From: Closterium sp. NIES-65
Taxonomy: Eukaryota; Streptophyta; Zygnematophyceae; Desmidiales; Closteriaceae
NCBI GenBank assembly: GCA_948144175.1
Contig: CANXME010000891.1
Span: 1 to 64,000 of the forward strand
Direction of reading: 5' to 3'
Length of the DNA stretch: 64,000 bases
Positions 33,318 to 44,404 of the stretch are shown here, one piece after another (the stretch's first letter is position 1; each line of letters starts with the position of its first letter). The notes under the pieces are model-generated. The model saw nothing but the letters and a program-made list of their open reading frames with translations, did not search any database and had not been told where the DNA came from. The position numbers and the translations under genes are program-made.

Positions 33318-34329
33318 CTAGTTCATGCTCATTCCACTCATCCGCATACAACGCCAATGAAGCTCATCCGCAAGCCTCTTGGTGAGGAAGTATGCTGGCT
33401 GCTGGAAAGTCTTGATGTAGATCGGATTCACCGTCCCCCTCTTCACCTCCTTACGCAACCAGTGCCACTTGATACGCATGCGCTTGTTCAGCCCATGAAG
33501 TACAGCGTTCCTGGCCATCCCAAGAGCTCTCTTGCTATCACAAAACAGCGGCGTAGCAACCTTTTGCTCCTGGCCAATCTCCTCTAACAGCCTCCTCAGC
33601 CATATCACCTCCTTCACCCCATGGAACATCGCGATGTACTCTGATTCCACAGAAGAGAGTGCTGTCTCGGTCTGCTTCTTTGACCTCCAACTAACAGGTC
33701 CTCCTCCAACTACGCAGATGTATCCTCCCACAGATGAGGAATCCTCCTTCTCAGAGGCCCACGTAGCATCGGTAAAGCAAGTGAGAAAGAGCTTGCCTTC
33801 TCCAAGCCTCTCCCCCTTCTCTTTCAGCATCTGAACCCGTTTCTGCTTCACCTGTACAGATGCGGAGTATTGAACTCCAATGCTTGGGTGAGAGTTCAGA
33901 TACCTCATCATACGCTCAGCTGTATCCAACTGCTCCTCTGATGGATTCTGCACCACCCTTGCCAGCTTCCCAACCGAGAAAGAGATGTCGGGCCTTGTGT
34001 GAACTGCTGCATAGAAGAGGCTGCCCACCAAGGACTGAAATTGCTGCTGCTCCTCGGCTTCTACCCCTTCATCCTCTGCAACTTTCACAAGCTTGAATTC
34101 TGCTGGCAGGGGAGTTGCAACCTTGCGCTCATTCTCAATCCCGTACTTCTCCCCCAACTCCTTGATGAACTTCTCCTGTTGTAGCTTCAACCACTTGTGA
34201 TCCAGATCCCTCTCCACATGCATCCCGAGATAGTACTTTACCTCCCCAAAATTCTTGCACTTGAAGTTCTCCATCAGCTGTTGCTGCACCTTCTGGATCT
34301 CCTTCATGCTGCTGCTAAAGAGAAGAATA
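33318..34329 (-). pseudogene. gag-pol of E, piece 3: end of RT and RNase H
   Basis: Open over 329 codons. It carries TRPDISFSVGKLARVVQ, the RNase H motif TDATWASEKEDSSS, the SSVESEYIAM segment, and a C-terminus ending MSGMSMN. The final motif PADF is changed to PAYF. It ends at GAATA where element D enters, immediately after the codons for the RT catalytic tetrad. Confidence 0.9.
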
Positions 34330-35423
34330 TGTTGGTGTAAGGGCCTAATAAACTCAAGCTATTAAAACTTTATCACACTTAAAACCTCTCCTCGGTGTCA
34401 CCTCCAAGGGTCCTTGGGTGCCTGGTACAAGACCAGCCCCTATCCTCGGGTCCGAGTTTGTAGAGAGAGGGATCAAGAGGGACTTAGTCAAAACAGCAAG
34501 AGTACCTTGAACTTTGCGCAGCGTATCGTGCAGACCGTCGATCGGATTAAGCTGAGAATTTTTTATATCGAAGCTCACTCTAAGAGCTTTAAAATAAGCC
34601 AAGTTGCCTCGCGAAAAGTTCTGCCATTACGAAGTTATGGCTCGGACAGCGTTAGCCTAGTGTTGGAGTGCTAGCGTACTAGCGTTGACTCGGGTAGCAT
34701 TCCGCCGTCGCACCGCGTAGAAAACGAAATTCCAGCAAGGAAGGAATTCGCCTGAATCAATTTCACTATATTCAGGTACAAACAGAGAAGGAATAAATAG
34801 CTCTAGCTAGCAAGGACCTTGGGAATCAACCTGGGAACAACCAGGGATGATCCCAAATAATTCCAAGCAACAGAACCAACCTGGCTGGACAAAATAGCAG
34901 GTGATAGGTTGGTGAACAACCTCTGGTTCTGTTTTTCCAACCTGGGAAAACAACAACCAGGTTCAGGTCCTAAAAACAGAACCTGTTTTGTCTTTGCCCA
35001 ACCAGCCAAATGCTGGTTCCGCTGGTTTCCCCTGGCCCTGTAGCATGCAGATACAGACAAACAACATCCAACCTTCACCTAAATTGTACCCCTATAGTGC
35101 CTGCCCTGCTACACTATAGTCAACCAAACAAAACAGTACAGTTTCGAGTTGGATAGAACTGAATCTGCGCAATCAAGTATGCCGAACTGCAAAGCTTCCA
35201 TCTTGGGTTCCTCTGCGAGCTCGTCCTTTCTGCTTGTACTGTTCATAGCGCGTACAATGTTATGCCGAAGCGCACATTTTGCGAGTACCTGCAAATGCTT
35301 CAAGCGAAAATTGCGAAAGCAAACAAACACACAAACATACCATTCACACGCAAATGCATTCGCACACGCATACTCGTACAAACAGACGGCAGGATGTCGT
35401 GCAATGTGAATTTGCACCCAACA
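34330..35423 (-). repeat. 3' LTR of element D
   Basis: 1,094 bp, TGTTGGTG...CCCAACA on the plus strand. Differs from the 5' LTR at about four sites (for example CTAGTGTTGG near 34660, AGTATGCCG near 35177, CCTCTGCG near 35210). Confidence 0.95.
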
Positions 35424-35435
35424 CACTCCCCCTCA
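35424..35435 (-). other. Polypurine tract of element D
   Basis: CACTCCCCCTCA on the plus strand, i.e. TGAGGGGGAGTG in the sense direction, directly next to the 3' LTR. Confidence 0.88.
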
Positions 35436-35465
35436 GCCTGCCGGCTGCATCCCCATCATTCCATA

Positions 35466-38400
35466 CTAGTTCATGCTCATTCCACTCATGCGCACACAAC
35501 GCCAATGAGGCTCATCCGCAAGCCTCTTGGTGAGGAAGTCTGCTGGCTGCTGGTGAGTCTTGATGTAGATCGGATTCACCGTCCCCCTCTTCACCTCCTT
35601 ACGCAGCCAGTGCCACTTGATACGCATGTGCTTATTCAGCCCATGAAGCACAGCGTTCCTGGCCATCCCAAGAGCTCCCTTGCTATCACAAAAGAGCGGC
35701 GTAGCAACCTTTTGCTCCTGGCCAATCTCCTCCAACAGCCTCCTCAGCCAAATCACCTCCTTCACCCCATGGAACATCGCCATGTACTCTGATTCCACGG
35801 AAGAGAGTGCTGTCTCCGTCTGCTTCTTTGACCTCCAACTAACCGGTCCTCCCCCAACTACGCAGATGTATCCTCCCACAGATGAGGAATCCTCCTTCTC
35901 AGAGGCCCACGTAGCATCAGTAAAGCAAGTGAGAAAAAGCTTGCCTTCTCCAAGCCTCTCCCCCTTCTCTTTCAGCACCTCAACCCCTTTCTGCTTCACC
36001 TGTGCAGATGCGGAGTATTGAACTCCAATGCTTGAGTGAGAGTTCAGATACTTCACCACACGCTCAGCTGCATCCACCTGCTCTTCTGATGGATTCTGCA
36101 CTACCCTAGCCAGCTGCCCAACCGAGAAAGAGATGTCGGGTCTCGTGTGAACTGCTGCATACAAGAGGCTGCCCACCAAGGACTGAAATTGCTGCTGCTC
36201 CTCGGCTTCAACCCCTTCATCCTCTGCAGCTTTCACAAGCTTGAATTCTGCTGGCAGGGGAGTTGCAACCTTGCGCTCATTCTCAATCCCGTACTTCTCC
36301 CCAAGCTCCTTGATGAACTTCTCCTGGTGCAGCTTCAACCACCTGTGATCCAGATCCCTCTCCACGTGCATCCCGAGGTAGTACTTTACCTCCCCAAGGT
36401 TCTTGCACTTGAAGTTCTCCATCAGCTGCTGCTGCACCTTCTGGATCTCCTTCATGCTGCTGCTAAAGAGAAGAATGTCGTCCACATAGACCAGAAACAG
36501 CACCAGCTTCTCCCCCTCCCCCTTGAGAAAGAGGCTCTCATCACAGCTGCTGGTCCTGAATCCCATCTCCTCTAAAACAGCTGCCAACTTCTGGTACCAG
36601 CAGCGTGGCGCCTGCTTCAAGCCGTAGATGGCCTTTTTCAGCTTGCACACCCTGCCCGTACCATCCTCATACCCAGGCGGCTGCGTCATGAACACCTCCT
36701 CCTCTAAAATGCCATTGAGGAATGCCGTTGATATGTCCATCTGGATAATGAACTTTCCACTAACGGCTGCATCTGCCAACAAGACACGAAGGGTAGGGGG
36801 TTTGGCAGTGGGAGCAAAGATCTCATTGAAGTCCCGCTTCTCCTTCTGCATAAACCCCTTAGCCACCAACCTACTCTTGTAGATGGTGACCTGCCCCTTG
36901 TCGTCAGTCTTGATCCTTAGCACCCACTTGCATTGTACCGCTTTCTTTCCCTCAGGCAGCACCACTAGTTCCCAAGTCCCATTCTCCAGCAGGCTCTGGT
37001 ACTCAGCATCCCTGGAAGCTAGCCATTTGTCCCTATCTGGTCCAGCTAATGCCTCCTCCATGCTAGCTGGTTCCTCTGGTGCAGGGGCAAGAAAACAGTA
37101 CGCAGGTTGATCCTCCTCATCCGGGTCATAGCCATGCGGTAGAATCAGCAATGCCTCCTCGGTCCCAAGCTGCTGCTCCGCTACATCAGCTCCTGCAGTC
37201 AGCTTCTTAGTAGCCATACGGGTACGTCCTGGCCTGGAGACGGGTGTCTCCCATCCCTTCATAACAACACCCTTCGGCTTCTTAGTTTTCCCCTGCTGCT
37301 GCTCTCCTCCCTCGGATCCAGCAGCTCCACTAGTGCTACCGCTAGTCTCCACACCATTGTTTTCACCGGCAGGTGCCTCCTGCACCTTCTCTCCAGCACC
37401 ACCTTTTGCAGCTGCCTCCTCTCCCTCCTCCCACACACTAGGAGTCAGGTCCAGCTGCATGGTGATCTGCTCCATCTGCTGGGACACCCTGGCCTCCGGC
37501 TGTTTCTCCCAGCTCCCATACATCATGCCCTCAACAAACTTCACATCCCTGCTGTCAAACAACACACCCTTGGAAGGTTCCCACAGCAGCCATCCCTTGC
37601 TCTCAGCAGCCAGCCCCAAATGCACACACCAGATTGCACTCGCCCCCAACTTACTGCGGTAGGTCTTGGGGACGTGGGCGACTGCCATGCAACCGAACAC
37701 CCGCAGCATGTCAACCGGCGGCTTCCTCCCAAGCCACCTCTCCAACGGCACCCACGAGTCATCCCCAACCTTTGTGAGTACCCTGTTCCTAGCGACGGTA
37801 GCGTGCCGAACAGCATGGGGCCACATGGAGTTGCCCAGCCCAGATTCTATGAGCAGCGCCCTAGCTGTCTCCAGAATTGTCCGGTTCGCCCGTTCTGCTA
37901 CACCGTTAGACTGTGGGGTGTAAGCCGTGGTCAGCTCCCTCTGGATGCCCTGCTTCTTGAGCCAGGCCGTCATCTCAGCTCCAAGGAACTCACCACCCCG
38001 ATCTGTCCTAATCCGCTTCACCACACACTCCGCTTGCTTCTCCACGAACGGCAGCCAATCGTCCCGAATCGTGGAGGCGGCGTGATCTTTCTGCTTCAGC
38101 GGATACGCCCACATTAGCCTGCTCCAGTCATCCACTATGGTTAGGAAGTACCGCTCCCCCTTGTGCCCTTGCACCGGCAGCGGCCCCACCAAGTCCATGT
38201 GGACCAGCTCTAACGGCTTCTTGCTCCTGCCAGCCACACTATGGAAGGGGAAACGGGTGAACTTTGAAAGGAGGCAAATTTCACAGTTATCATCGGGTGG
38301 TTGTCCGTTCAGCTTTAAGCCCTTAACGGCTTCATCCTTCTCCAGCTGCTTCAGCAAAGGCATTGCCACATGCCCCAAACGTCGGTGTGCAGTTGCCCAA

Positions 38401-40046
38401 TCTGTCTCCCCAGATCTGGCCGACACTTTCACACCAACCCCTCCAACGGCGTTGCACTCCCCCTGGGATGCAGACCCCTCTCCAGCCTGCCCCCCACCGT
38501 GCCACACCAGCGCCGGTAGCTGCCACATGGATCTGTACACGTCCGTGCTCTCGTGCAGATCCCAAAGCACCCGATTGCCCAGCTTCCCCTTATAAGTGCG
38601 AGCCCCATCCGTGTTGGTGTTCACCCCAGCCTTGCCAAGCTTACGGAGGGAGATGAGGTTGGCCTTCAGGTCGGGGACGAGGAGAACGTCGTGCAGCACC
38701 ACCGGCTTGCCATCCGCTCCCTTAAATGCAGCTCGTCCCGCACCAGCCACCTTCAACATGTGTCCAGAGGCAGAGCACACCTCATTAATCGGTGCAGCGC
38801 GTACGTCGTCCAGCAGGTCCTTGCGCGGCGTCATTGTCCAAGCAGCGCCTGTGTCCAACACCCAATAGTCCAGGGGGTGCAGCTCTGCTCCAGCCTTAGC
38901 AGATGCGTCTCCTTGCTCCCCCTTGTCTCCCATATGGAAGAATTGGCCCGCGGTGCGCTCCTTCTTCTTCTCCGCACCGCCGTTGCCCTTCGGGTTGTTG
39001 TCGGACGAATCAGCAACCATGTTGGCGCCGTTTTTCTGGTTCCTCCACGCACCGCCATCCTGGTGACGATTCTGGGGGGTCCATCCATCGGGTTTCTTAT
39101 AGCACAAAAACCAGGGGTGCCCTTCCTTCTCACAATACCAGCAACTCCCTTTCATTTTGCCACCAGCACCCGACTTGCCCCCACGTCCAGATTTCGCACC
39201 GCGACCCCAACCGGTACCTCCTTGTTGGTCGTTGGAGTCGTCGTCTTTCTTTGCACCGCGTCCAGCACCACCGAAGCCACGTCCTTTGCCACGTCGGCTC
39301 CCTTGCATCCCGTAGCCGCTGCTGCCGTCGTCTCCACCCCTCAGTTGACGGCGACGGAAGTCCTCCTCTAGAATCTTTGTCCGCACCCACTCGAGTGTCC
39401 ACGAGCTCTGGTTCTGCGGCAGGCTCAATCCGCTCGTGAATTGAAGCCACGATTCCGGCAGCAGCGAGAGCATCTTCAGGCACTTGGTCTGCTCCGGGTA
39501 GGTGATTCCCGCGATCGCCAACTTCGCGTAGAGGTCGCGCAATTTGTCCAGGACAGGTTGCACCGGCTCTCCCTCGCTCAGTCGCAACGCGGACAGCTCC
39601 CTCTCCAGCATCAATGTTGCAACAACGGAGGTCGGGGCGTGCAGCTCCTTCAACACGGTCCACGCCTTCGGACCGCACTCAACCTCCGGCAGCAGGTGCA
39701 TGACGTGGTGACGCTGGTTCAGCTCCAAACTCTGCGACATCAAGTAGTAGCCAGCCGAGGCGCGCTCGTCCCAATCTTCCTGAAGGGCGGGGTCACTCGG
39801 TCTAGGCTCCTCCCCAATCATTAGTTTCAGCAATCCGATTTGACGGAAATAAAGTTGCATTTTCCAGGCCCAATCATCATAGCCCTCACCATTGAACTTC
39901 TCGACGGTGAAGTTTTTCAGCACCTCCTTGATCAGCGAGCCCTGGCTTGTTCGCGCTCCCCTTGGCGCAGAAACACCAGAATCTTGGCTGCCGCTACGAT
40001 CTTGGGCTGAAGATTCACCAGCTACCGCCGAGGTGTTGCCCGCCAT
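35466..40046 (-). CDS. Intact Ty1/copia gag-pol polyprotein (1,526 codons)
   Basis: Single frame from ATG (40046) to TAG (35466-35468). Gag (residues about 35-290) has the plant copia gag signature YDDWAWKMQLYFRQIG and ends in a Gly/Arg-rich tail. A zinc knuckle CWYCEKEGHPWFLC lies at 302-315. The aspartic protease has LDTGAAW, with catalytic Asp398. Integrase follows a pre-integrase HRRLGHVAM/CEIC zinc motif, with D618, D682 and E718 (exact DD35E spacing). RT has TAFLNG, YGLKQAPRCWYQKL and YVDD at 1187-1190. RNase H has TDATW (Asp1377), ESEYMAM and DSKGALGMA. The protein would self-process into capsid, protease, integrase and RT/RNase H for particle assembly, cDNA synthesis and insertion. 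Every catalytic residue I can check is present. Gag and pol share one frame, with no frameshift site, as usual for plant copia. Confidence 0.95.
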   Translation of the reverse strand: MAGNTSAVAGESSAQDRSGSQDSGVSAPRGARTSQGSLIKEVLKNFTVEKFNGEGYDDWAWKMQLYFRQIGLLKLMIGEEPRPSDPALQEDWDERASAGYYLMSQSLELNQRHHVMHLLPEVECGPKAWTVLKELHAPTSVVATLMLERELSALRLSEGEPVQPVLDKLRDLYAKLAIAGITYPEQTKCLKMLSLLPESWLQFTSGLSLPQNQSSWTLEWVRTKILEEDFRRRQLRGGDDGSSGYGMQGSRRGKGRGFGGAGRGAKKDDDSNDQQGGTGWGRGAKSGRGGKSGAGGKMKGSCWYCEKEGHPWFLCYKKPDGWTPQNRHQDGGAWRNQKNGANMVADSSDNNPKGNGGAEKKKERTAGQFFHMGDKGEQGDASAKAGAELHPLDYWVLDTGAAWTMTPRKDLLDDVRAAPINEVCSASGHMLKVAGAGRAAFKGADGKPVVLHDVLLVPDLKANLISLRKLGKAGVNTNTDGARTYKGKLGNRVLWDLHESTDVYRSMWQLPALVWHGGGQAGEGSASQGECNAVGGVGVKVSARSGETDWATAHRRLGHVAMPLLKQLEKDEAVKGLKLNGQPPDDNCEICLLSKFTRFPFHSVAGRSKKPLELVHMDLVGPLPVQGHKGERYFLTIVDDWSRLMWAYPLKQKDHAASTIRDDWLPFVEKQAECVVKRIRTDRGGEFLGAEMTAWLKKQGIQRELTTAYTPQSNGVAERANRTILETARALLIESGLGNSMWPHAVRHATVARNRVLTKVGDDSWVPLERWLGRKPPVDMLRVFGCMAVAHVPKTYRSKLGASAIWCVHLGLAAESKGWLLWEPSKGVLFDSRDVKFVEGMMYGSWEKQPEARVSQQMEQITMQLDLTPSVWEEGEEAAAKGGAGEKVQEAPAGENNGVETSGSTSGAAGSEGGEQQQGKTKKPKGVVMKGWETPVSRPGRTRMATKKLTAGADVAEQQLGTEEALLILPHGYDPDEEDQPAYCFLAPAPEEPASMEEALAGPDRDKWLASRDAEYQSLLENGTWELVVLPEGKKAVQCKWVLRIKTDDKGQVTIYKSRLVAKGFMQKEKRDFNEIFAPTAKPPTLRVLLADAAVSGKFIIQMDISTAFLNGILEEEVFMTQPPGYEDGTGRVCKLKKAIYGLKQAPRCWYQKLAAVLEEMGFRTSSCDESLFLKGEGEKLVLFLVYVDDILLFSSSMKEIQKVQQQLMENFKCKNLGEVKYYLGMHVERDLDHRWLKLHQEKFIKELGEKYGIENERKVATPLPAEFKLVKAAEDEGVEAEEQQQFQSLVGSLLYAAVHTRPDISFSVGQLARVVQNPSEEQVDAAERVVKYLNSHSSIGVQYSASAQVKQKGVEVLKEKGERLGEGKLFLTCFTDATWASEKEDSSSVGGYICVVGGGPVSWRSKKQTETALSSVESEYMAMFHGVKEVIWLRRLLEEIGQEQKVATPLFCDSKGALGMARNAVLHGLNKHMRIKWHWLRKEVKRGTVNPIYIKTHQQPADFLTKRLADEPHWRCVRMSGMSMN

Positions 40047-40077
40047 AGCTACCTATAACGAGGATCACTATAACGCA

Positions 40078-40089
40078 GCTCTGATACCA
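40078..40089 (-). other. Primer-binding site of element D
   Basis: GCTCTGATACCA, the complement of TGGTATCAGAGC, separated from the 5' LTR by three bases. Confidence 0.93.
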
Positions 40090-40092
40090 GCT

Positions 40093-41186
40093 TGTTGGTG
40101 TAAGGGCCTAATAAACTCAAGCTATTAAAACTTTATCACACTTAAAACCTCTCCTCGGTGTCACCTCCAAGGGTCCTTGGGTGCCTGGTACAAGACCAGC
40201 CCCTATCCTCGGGTCCGAGTTTGTAGAGAGAGGGATCAAGAGGGACTTAGTCAAAACAGCAAGAGTACCTTGAACTTTGCGCAGCGTATCGTGCAGACCG
40301 TCGATCGGATTAAGCTGAGAATTTTTTATATCGAAGCTCACTCTAAGAGCTTTAAAATAAGCCAAGTTGCCTCGCGAAAAGTTCTGCCATTACGAAGTTA
40401 TGGCTCGGACAGCGTTAGCCTAGCGTTGGAGTGCTAGCGTACTAGCGTTGACTCGGGTAGCATTCCGCCGTCGCACCGCGTAGAAAACGAAATTCCAGCA
40501 AGGAAGGAATTCGCCTGAATCAATTTCACTATATTCAGGTACAAACAGAGAAGGAATAAATAGCTCTAGCTAGCAAGGACCTTGGGAATCAACCTGGGAA
40601 CAACCAGGGATGATCCCAAATAATTCCAAGCAACAGAACCAACCTGGCTGGACAAAATAGCAGGTGATAGGTTGGTGAACAACCTCTGGTTCTGTTTTTC
40701 CAACCTGGGAAAACAACAACCAGGTTCAGGTCCTAAAAACAGAACCTGTTTTGTCTTTGCCCAACCAGCCAAATGCTGGTTCCGCTGGTTTCCCCTGGCC
40801 CTGTAGCATGCAGATACAGACAAACAACATCCAACCTTCACCTAAATTGTACCCCTATAGTGCCTGCCCTGCTACACTATAGTCAACCAAACAAAACAGT
40901 ACAGTTTCGAGTTGGATAGAACTGAATCTGCGCAATCAAGTAAGCCGAACTGCAAAGCTTCCATCTTGGGTTCCTTTGCGAGCTCGTCCTTTCTGCTTGT
41001 ACTGTTCATAGCGCGTACAATGTTATGCCGAAGCGCACATTTTGCGAGTACCTGCAAATGCTTCAAGCGAAAATTGCGAAAGCAAACAAACACACAAACA
41101 TACCATTCACACGCAAATGCATTCGCACACGCATACTCGTACAAACAGACGGCAGGATGTCGTGCAATGTGGATTTGCACCCAACA
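40093..41186 (-). repeat. 5' LTR of element D (contains the promoter)
   Basis: 1,094 bp with family-1 ends. Followed at 41187 by the duplicated target GAATA and then by the E gag-pol sequence. Confidence 0.95.
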
Positions 41187-41191
41187 GAATA

Positions 41192-43306
41192 TTGTCCACA
41201 TAAACCAGAAATAGCACCAGCTTCTCCCCCTCCCTTTTGAGAAAGAGGCTCTCATCAAAGCTGCTGGTCCTGAATCCCATCTCCTGTAAAACAGCTGCCA
41301 ACTTCTGGTACCAGCAGCGTGGTGCCTGCTTCAAGCCGTAGATGGATTTTTTCAGCTTGCACACCCTGCCCGTACCATCCTCATACCCAGGCGGCTGCGT
41401 CATGTACACATCCTCCTCTAAAATCCCATTGAGGAATGCCGTAGATATATCCATCTGAGTGATGAATTTCCCACTAACGGTTGCCTCTGCCAACAAGACA
41501 CGAAGAGTAGGGGGTTTTGTAATGGGAGCAAAGATCTCATTGAAATCCCGCTTCTCCTTCTGCATAAACCCCTTAGCCACCAGCCTATTCTTATAGATGG
41601 TCACCTGTCCCTTGTCATCGGTCTTGATTCTTAGCACCCACTTGCACTGTACGGCTTTCTTCCCCTTAGGCAGCACCACCAGCTCCCATGTCCCATTCTC
41701 TAGCAGGCTCTGGTACTCAGCATCCCTGGAAACCAGCCACTTCTCCCTATCTGGGCCAGCTAATGCCTCCTCCATGCAAGCTGGTTCCTCGGGTGCAGGG
41801 GCAAGAAAACAGTAGGCAGGTTCATCCTTCTCATCCGGATCATAGCCATGTGGTAGAATCAGCAATGCCTCCTCTGTCCCAAGCTGCTGCTCTGCTACAT
41901 CAGCTCTTGCAGTCAGCTTCTTACTAGCCATACGGGTACGTCCTGGCCTGGAGACGGGTGTCTCCCATCCCCTCATAGCAACACCCTTCAGCTTCTTAGT
42001 TTTTCCCTGCTGTTGCTCTCCTCCCTCGGATCCAGCAGCTCCACTAAAGCTACCGCTAGTCTCCACACCATGACCTTCACCAGCAGGTGCCTCCTGCACC
42101 TTCTCTCCATCACCACCCTCTGCAGCTGCCTCCTCTCCCTTCTCCCACACACTAGGAGTCAGGTCCAGCTGCATGGTGATCTGCTCCATCTGCTGGAACA
42201 CCCTGGCCTCTGGCTGTTTCTCCCAGCTGCCATACATCATGCCCTCAACAAACTTCACATCCGTGCTGTAAAACAACACACCCTTGGAAGGTTTCCACAG
42301 CAGCCATCCCTTGCTCTCAGCAGCCAGCCCCAAATGCACACACCAGATTGCACTTGCCCCCAGACTGCGGTAGGCCTTGGGGACGTGGGCGACTGCCATA
42401 CAACCGAACACCCTCAGCATGTCTACCGGCGGCTTCCTCCCAAGCCACCTCTCCAACGGCACCCACGAGTCATCCCCAACCTTGGTGAGTACCCTGTTCC
42501 TAGCGACGGTAGCGTGCCGAACAGCATGGGGCCACATGGAGTTGCCCAGCCCATATTCTATGAGCAGCGCCCTAGCTGTCTCCAGAATTGTCCGGTTCGC
42601 CCGTTCTGCTACACCGTTAGACTGTGGGGTGTAAGCCGTGGTCAGCTCCCTCTGGGTGCCCAGCTTCTTGAGCCAGGCCGTCATCTCAGCTCCAAGGAAC
42701 TCACCACCCCGATCTGTCCTAATCCGCTTCACCACACACTCCGCTTGCTTCTCCACGAATGGCAGCCAATCTTCCCGTATCGTAGAGGCGGCATGGTCCT
42801 TCTGCTTCAGCGGATATGCCCACATAAGCTTGCTCCAATCATCCACTATGGTCAGAAAGTACCGCTCCCCCTCGTGTCCCTGAACCGGCAGCGGCCCCAC
42901 CAAGTCCATATGGACCAGCTCCAACGGCTTCTTGCTCCTGCCAGCAACACTATAGAAGGGGAAACGGGTAAACTTTGAGAGCAAACAGATTTCACAATTC
43001 TCATCAGATGGCTGTCCGTTCAGCTTCAGACCCTTAACGGGTCCATCGTTCTCCAACTGCTTCAAGAAGGGCATTGCCACATGCCCCAAGCGTCGATGTG
43101 CCGTTGCCCAATCCGTCTCCCCAGTCTGGCCAACACTTTCACACCAATCCTTCCAACGGCATTGCACTCCCCTTGGGATGCAGACCCCTCTCCAGCTTGC
43201 CCCCCACTATGTGACGCCAACGCCGGCAGCTGCCACATGGATCTATACACGAACGTGCTCTCGTGCAGATCCCAAAGCACCCGATTGCCCAGCTACCCCT
43301 TGTAAG
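41192..43306 (-). pseudogene. gag-pol of E, piece 2: integrase and RT, tetrad altered
   Basis: Encodes the pre-integrase HRRLGHVAM region, an integrase core with HMD, RTDRGGEF and NGVAERANR all present, the variable linker, and RT to its catalytic tetrad. The tetrad reads YVDN instead of YVDD, which should abolish polymerase activity. A frame change lies near 43125, where two bases are missing relative to D. The open frame 41107-43167 runs on by chance into the LTR of D. Piece 2 stops at GTAAG, where the solo LTR enters. Confidence 0.88.
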
Positions 43307-44399
43307 TGTTGGTGTAAGGGCCTAAAAAACTCAAGCTATTAAGACTTTATCAGACTTAAAACCTCTCCTCGGGGTCACCTCCAAGGGGCCTTGGGTGCCT
43401 GGTACAAGACCAGCCCCTATCCTCGGGTCCGAGTTTGTAGAGAGAGGGATCAAGAGGGACTTAGTCAAAATAGCAAGAGTACCTTGAACGTCGCGCAGCG
43501 TATTGTGCAGACCGTTCATCGGATTAAGCTGAGATTTTCCTATATCGAAGCTCACTCTAAGAGCTTTAAAATAAGCCAAGTTGCCTTGCGAAACGTTTTG
43601 CCATTACGAAGTTATGGCTCGGACAGCGTTAGCCTAGCGTTGGAGTGCTAGCGTACTAGCGTTGACTCGGGTAGCATTCCGCCGTCGCACCGCGTAGAAA
43701 CCAAATTCCTGGAAAGGAGGAATTCGCTTGAATCTATTTCAGTATATTCAGGTACAAACAGAGAAGGAATAAATAGCTCTAGCTAGCAAGGACCTTGGGA
43801 ATCAACCTGGGAACAACCAGGGATGATCCCAAATAATTCCAAGCAACAGAACCAACCTGGCTGGACAAAATAGCAGGTGGTAGGTTGGTGAACAACCTCT
43901 GGTTCTGTTTTTCCAACCTGGGAAAACAACAACCAGGTTCAGGTCCTAAAAACAGAACCTGTTTTGTCTTTGCCCAACCAGCCAAATGCTGGTTCCGCTG
44001 GTTTCCCCTGGCCCTGTAGCATGCAGATACAGACAAACAACATCCAACCTTCACCTAAATTGTACCCCTATAGTGCCTGCCCTGCTACAGTATAGTTAAC
44101 CAAACAAAACAGTACAATTTCGAGTTGGATAGAACGGAATCTGCGCAATCAAGTAAGCCGAACCACAAAGCTTCCATCTTGGGTTCCTTTGCGAGCTCGT
44201 CCTTTCTGCTTGTACTGTTCATAGCGCATACAATGTTATGCCGAATCGCACATTGTGCGAGTACCTGCAAATGCTTCAAGCAAAAATTGCGAAAGCAAAC
44301 AAACACACGAACATACCATTCACACGCAAATGCATTCGCACACGCACACTCGTACAAACAGACGGCAGGATGTCGTGCAATGTGAATTTGCACCCAACA
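43307..44399 (-). mobile_element. Solo family-1 LTR with GTAAG target-site duplication
   Basis: 1,093 bp with perfect family-1 ends, flanked by GTAAG at 43302-43306 and 44400-44404. The E coding sequence resumes right after it, so nothing else was inserted. This is the classic product of recombination between the two LTRs of a once complete element. Confidence 0.95.
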
Positions 44400-44404
44400 G
44401 TAAG

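Larger units (their letters stand above)
34330..41186 (-). mobile_element. Element D: complete, apparently intact family-1 copia retrotransposon
   Basis: 6,857 bp flanked by the 5-bp duplication GAATA (34325-34329 and 41187-41191). Order on the minus strand: 5' LTR 40093-41186, PBS 40078-40089, gag-pol 40046-35466, polypurine tract 35424-35435, 3' LTR 34330-35423. The LTRs are both 1,094 bp and differ at only about four positions seen by eye, so insertion was recent. It sits inside the RT gene of element E. It is the best reference copy of the family in this window. Confidence 0.96.
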
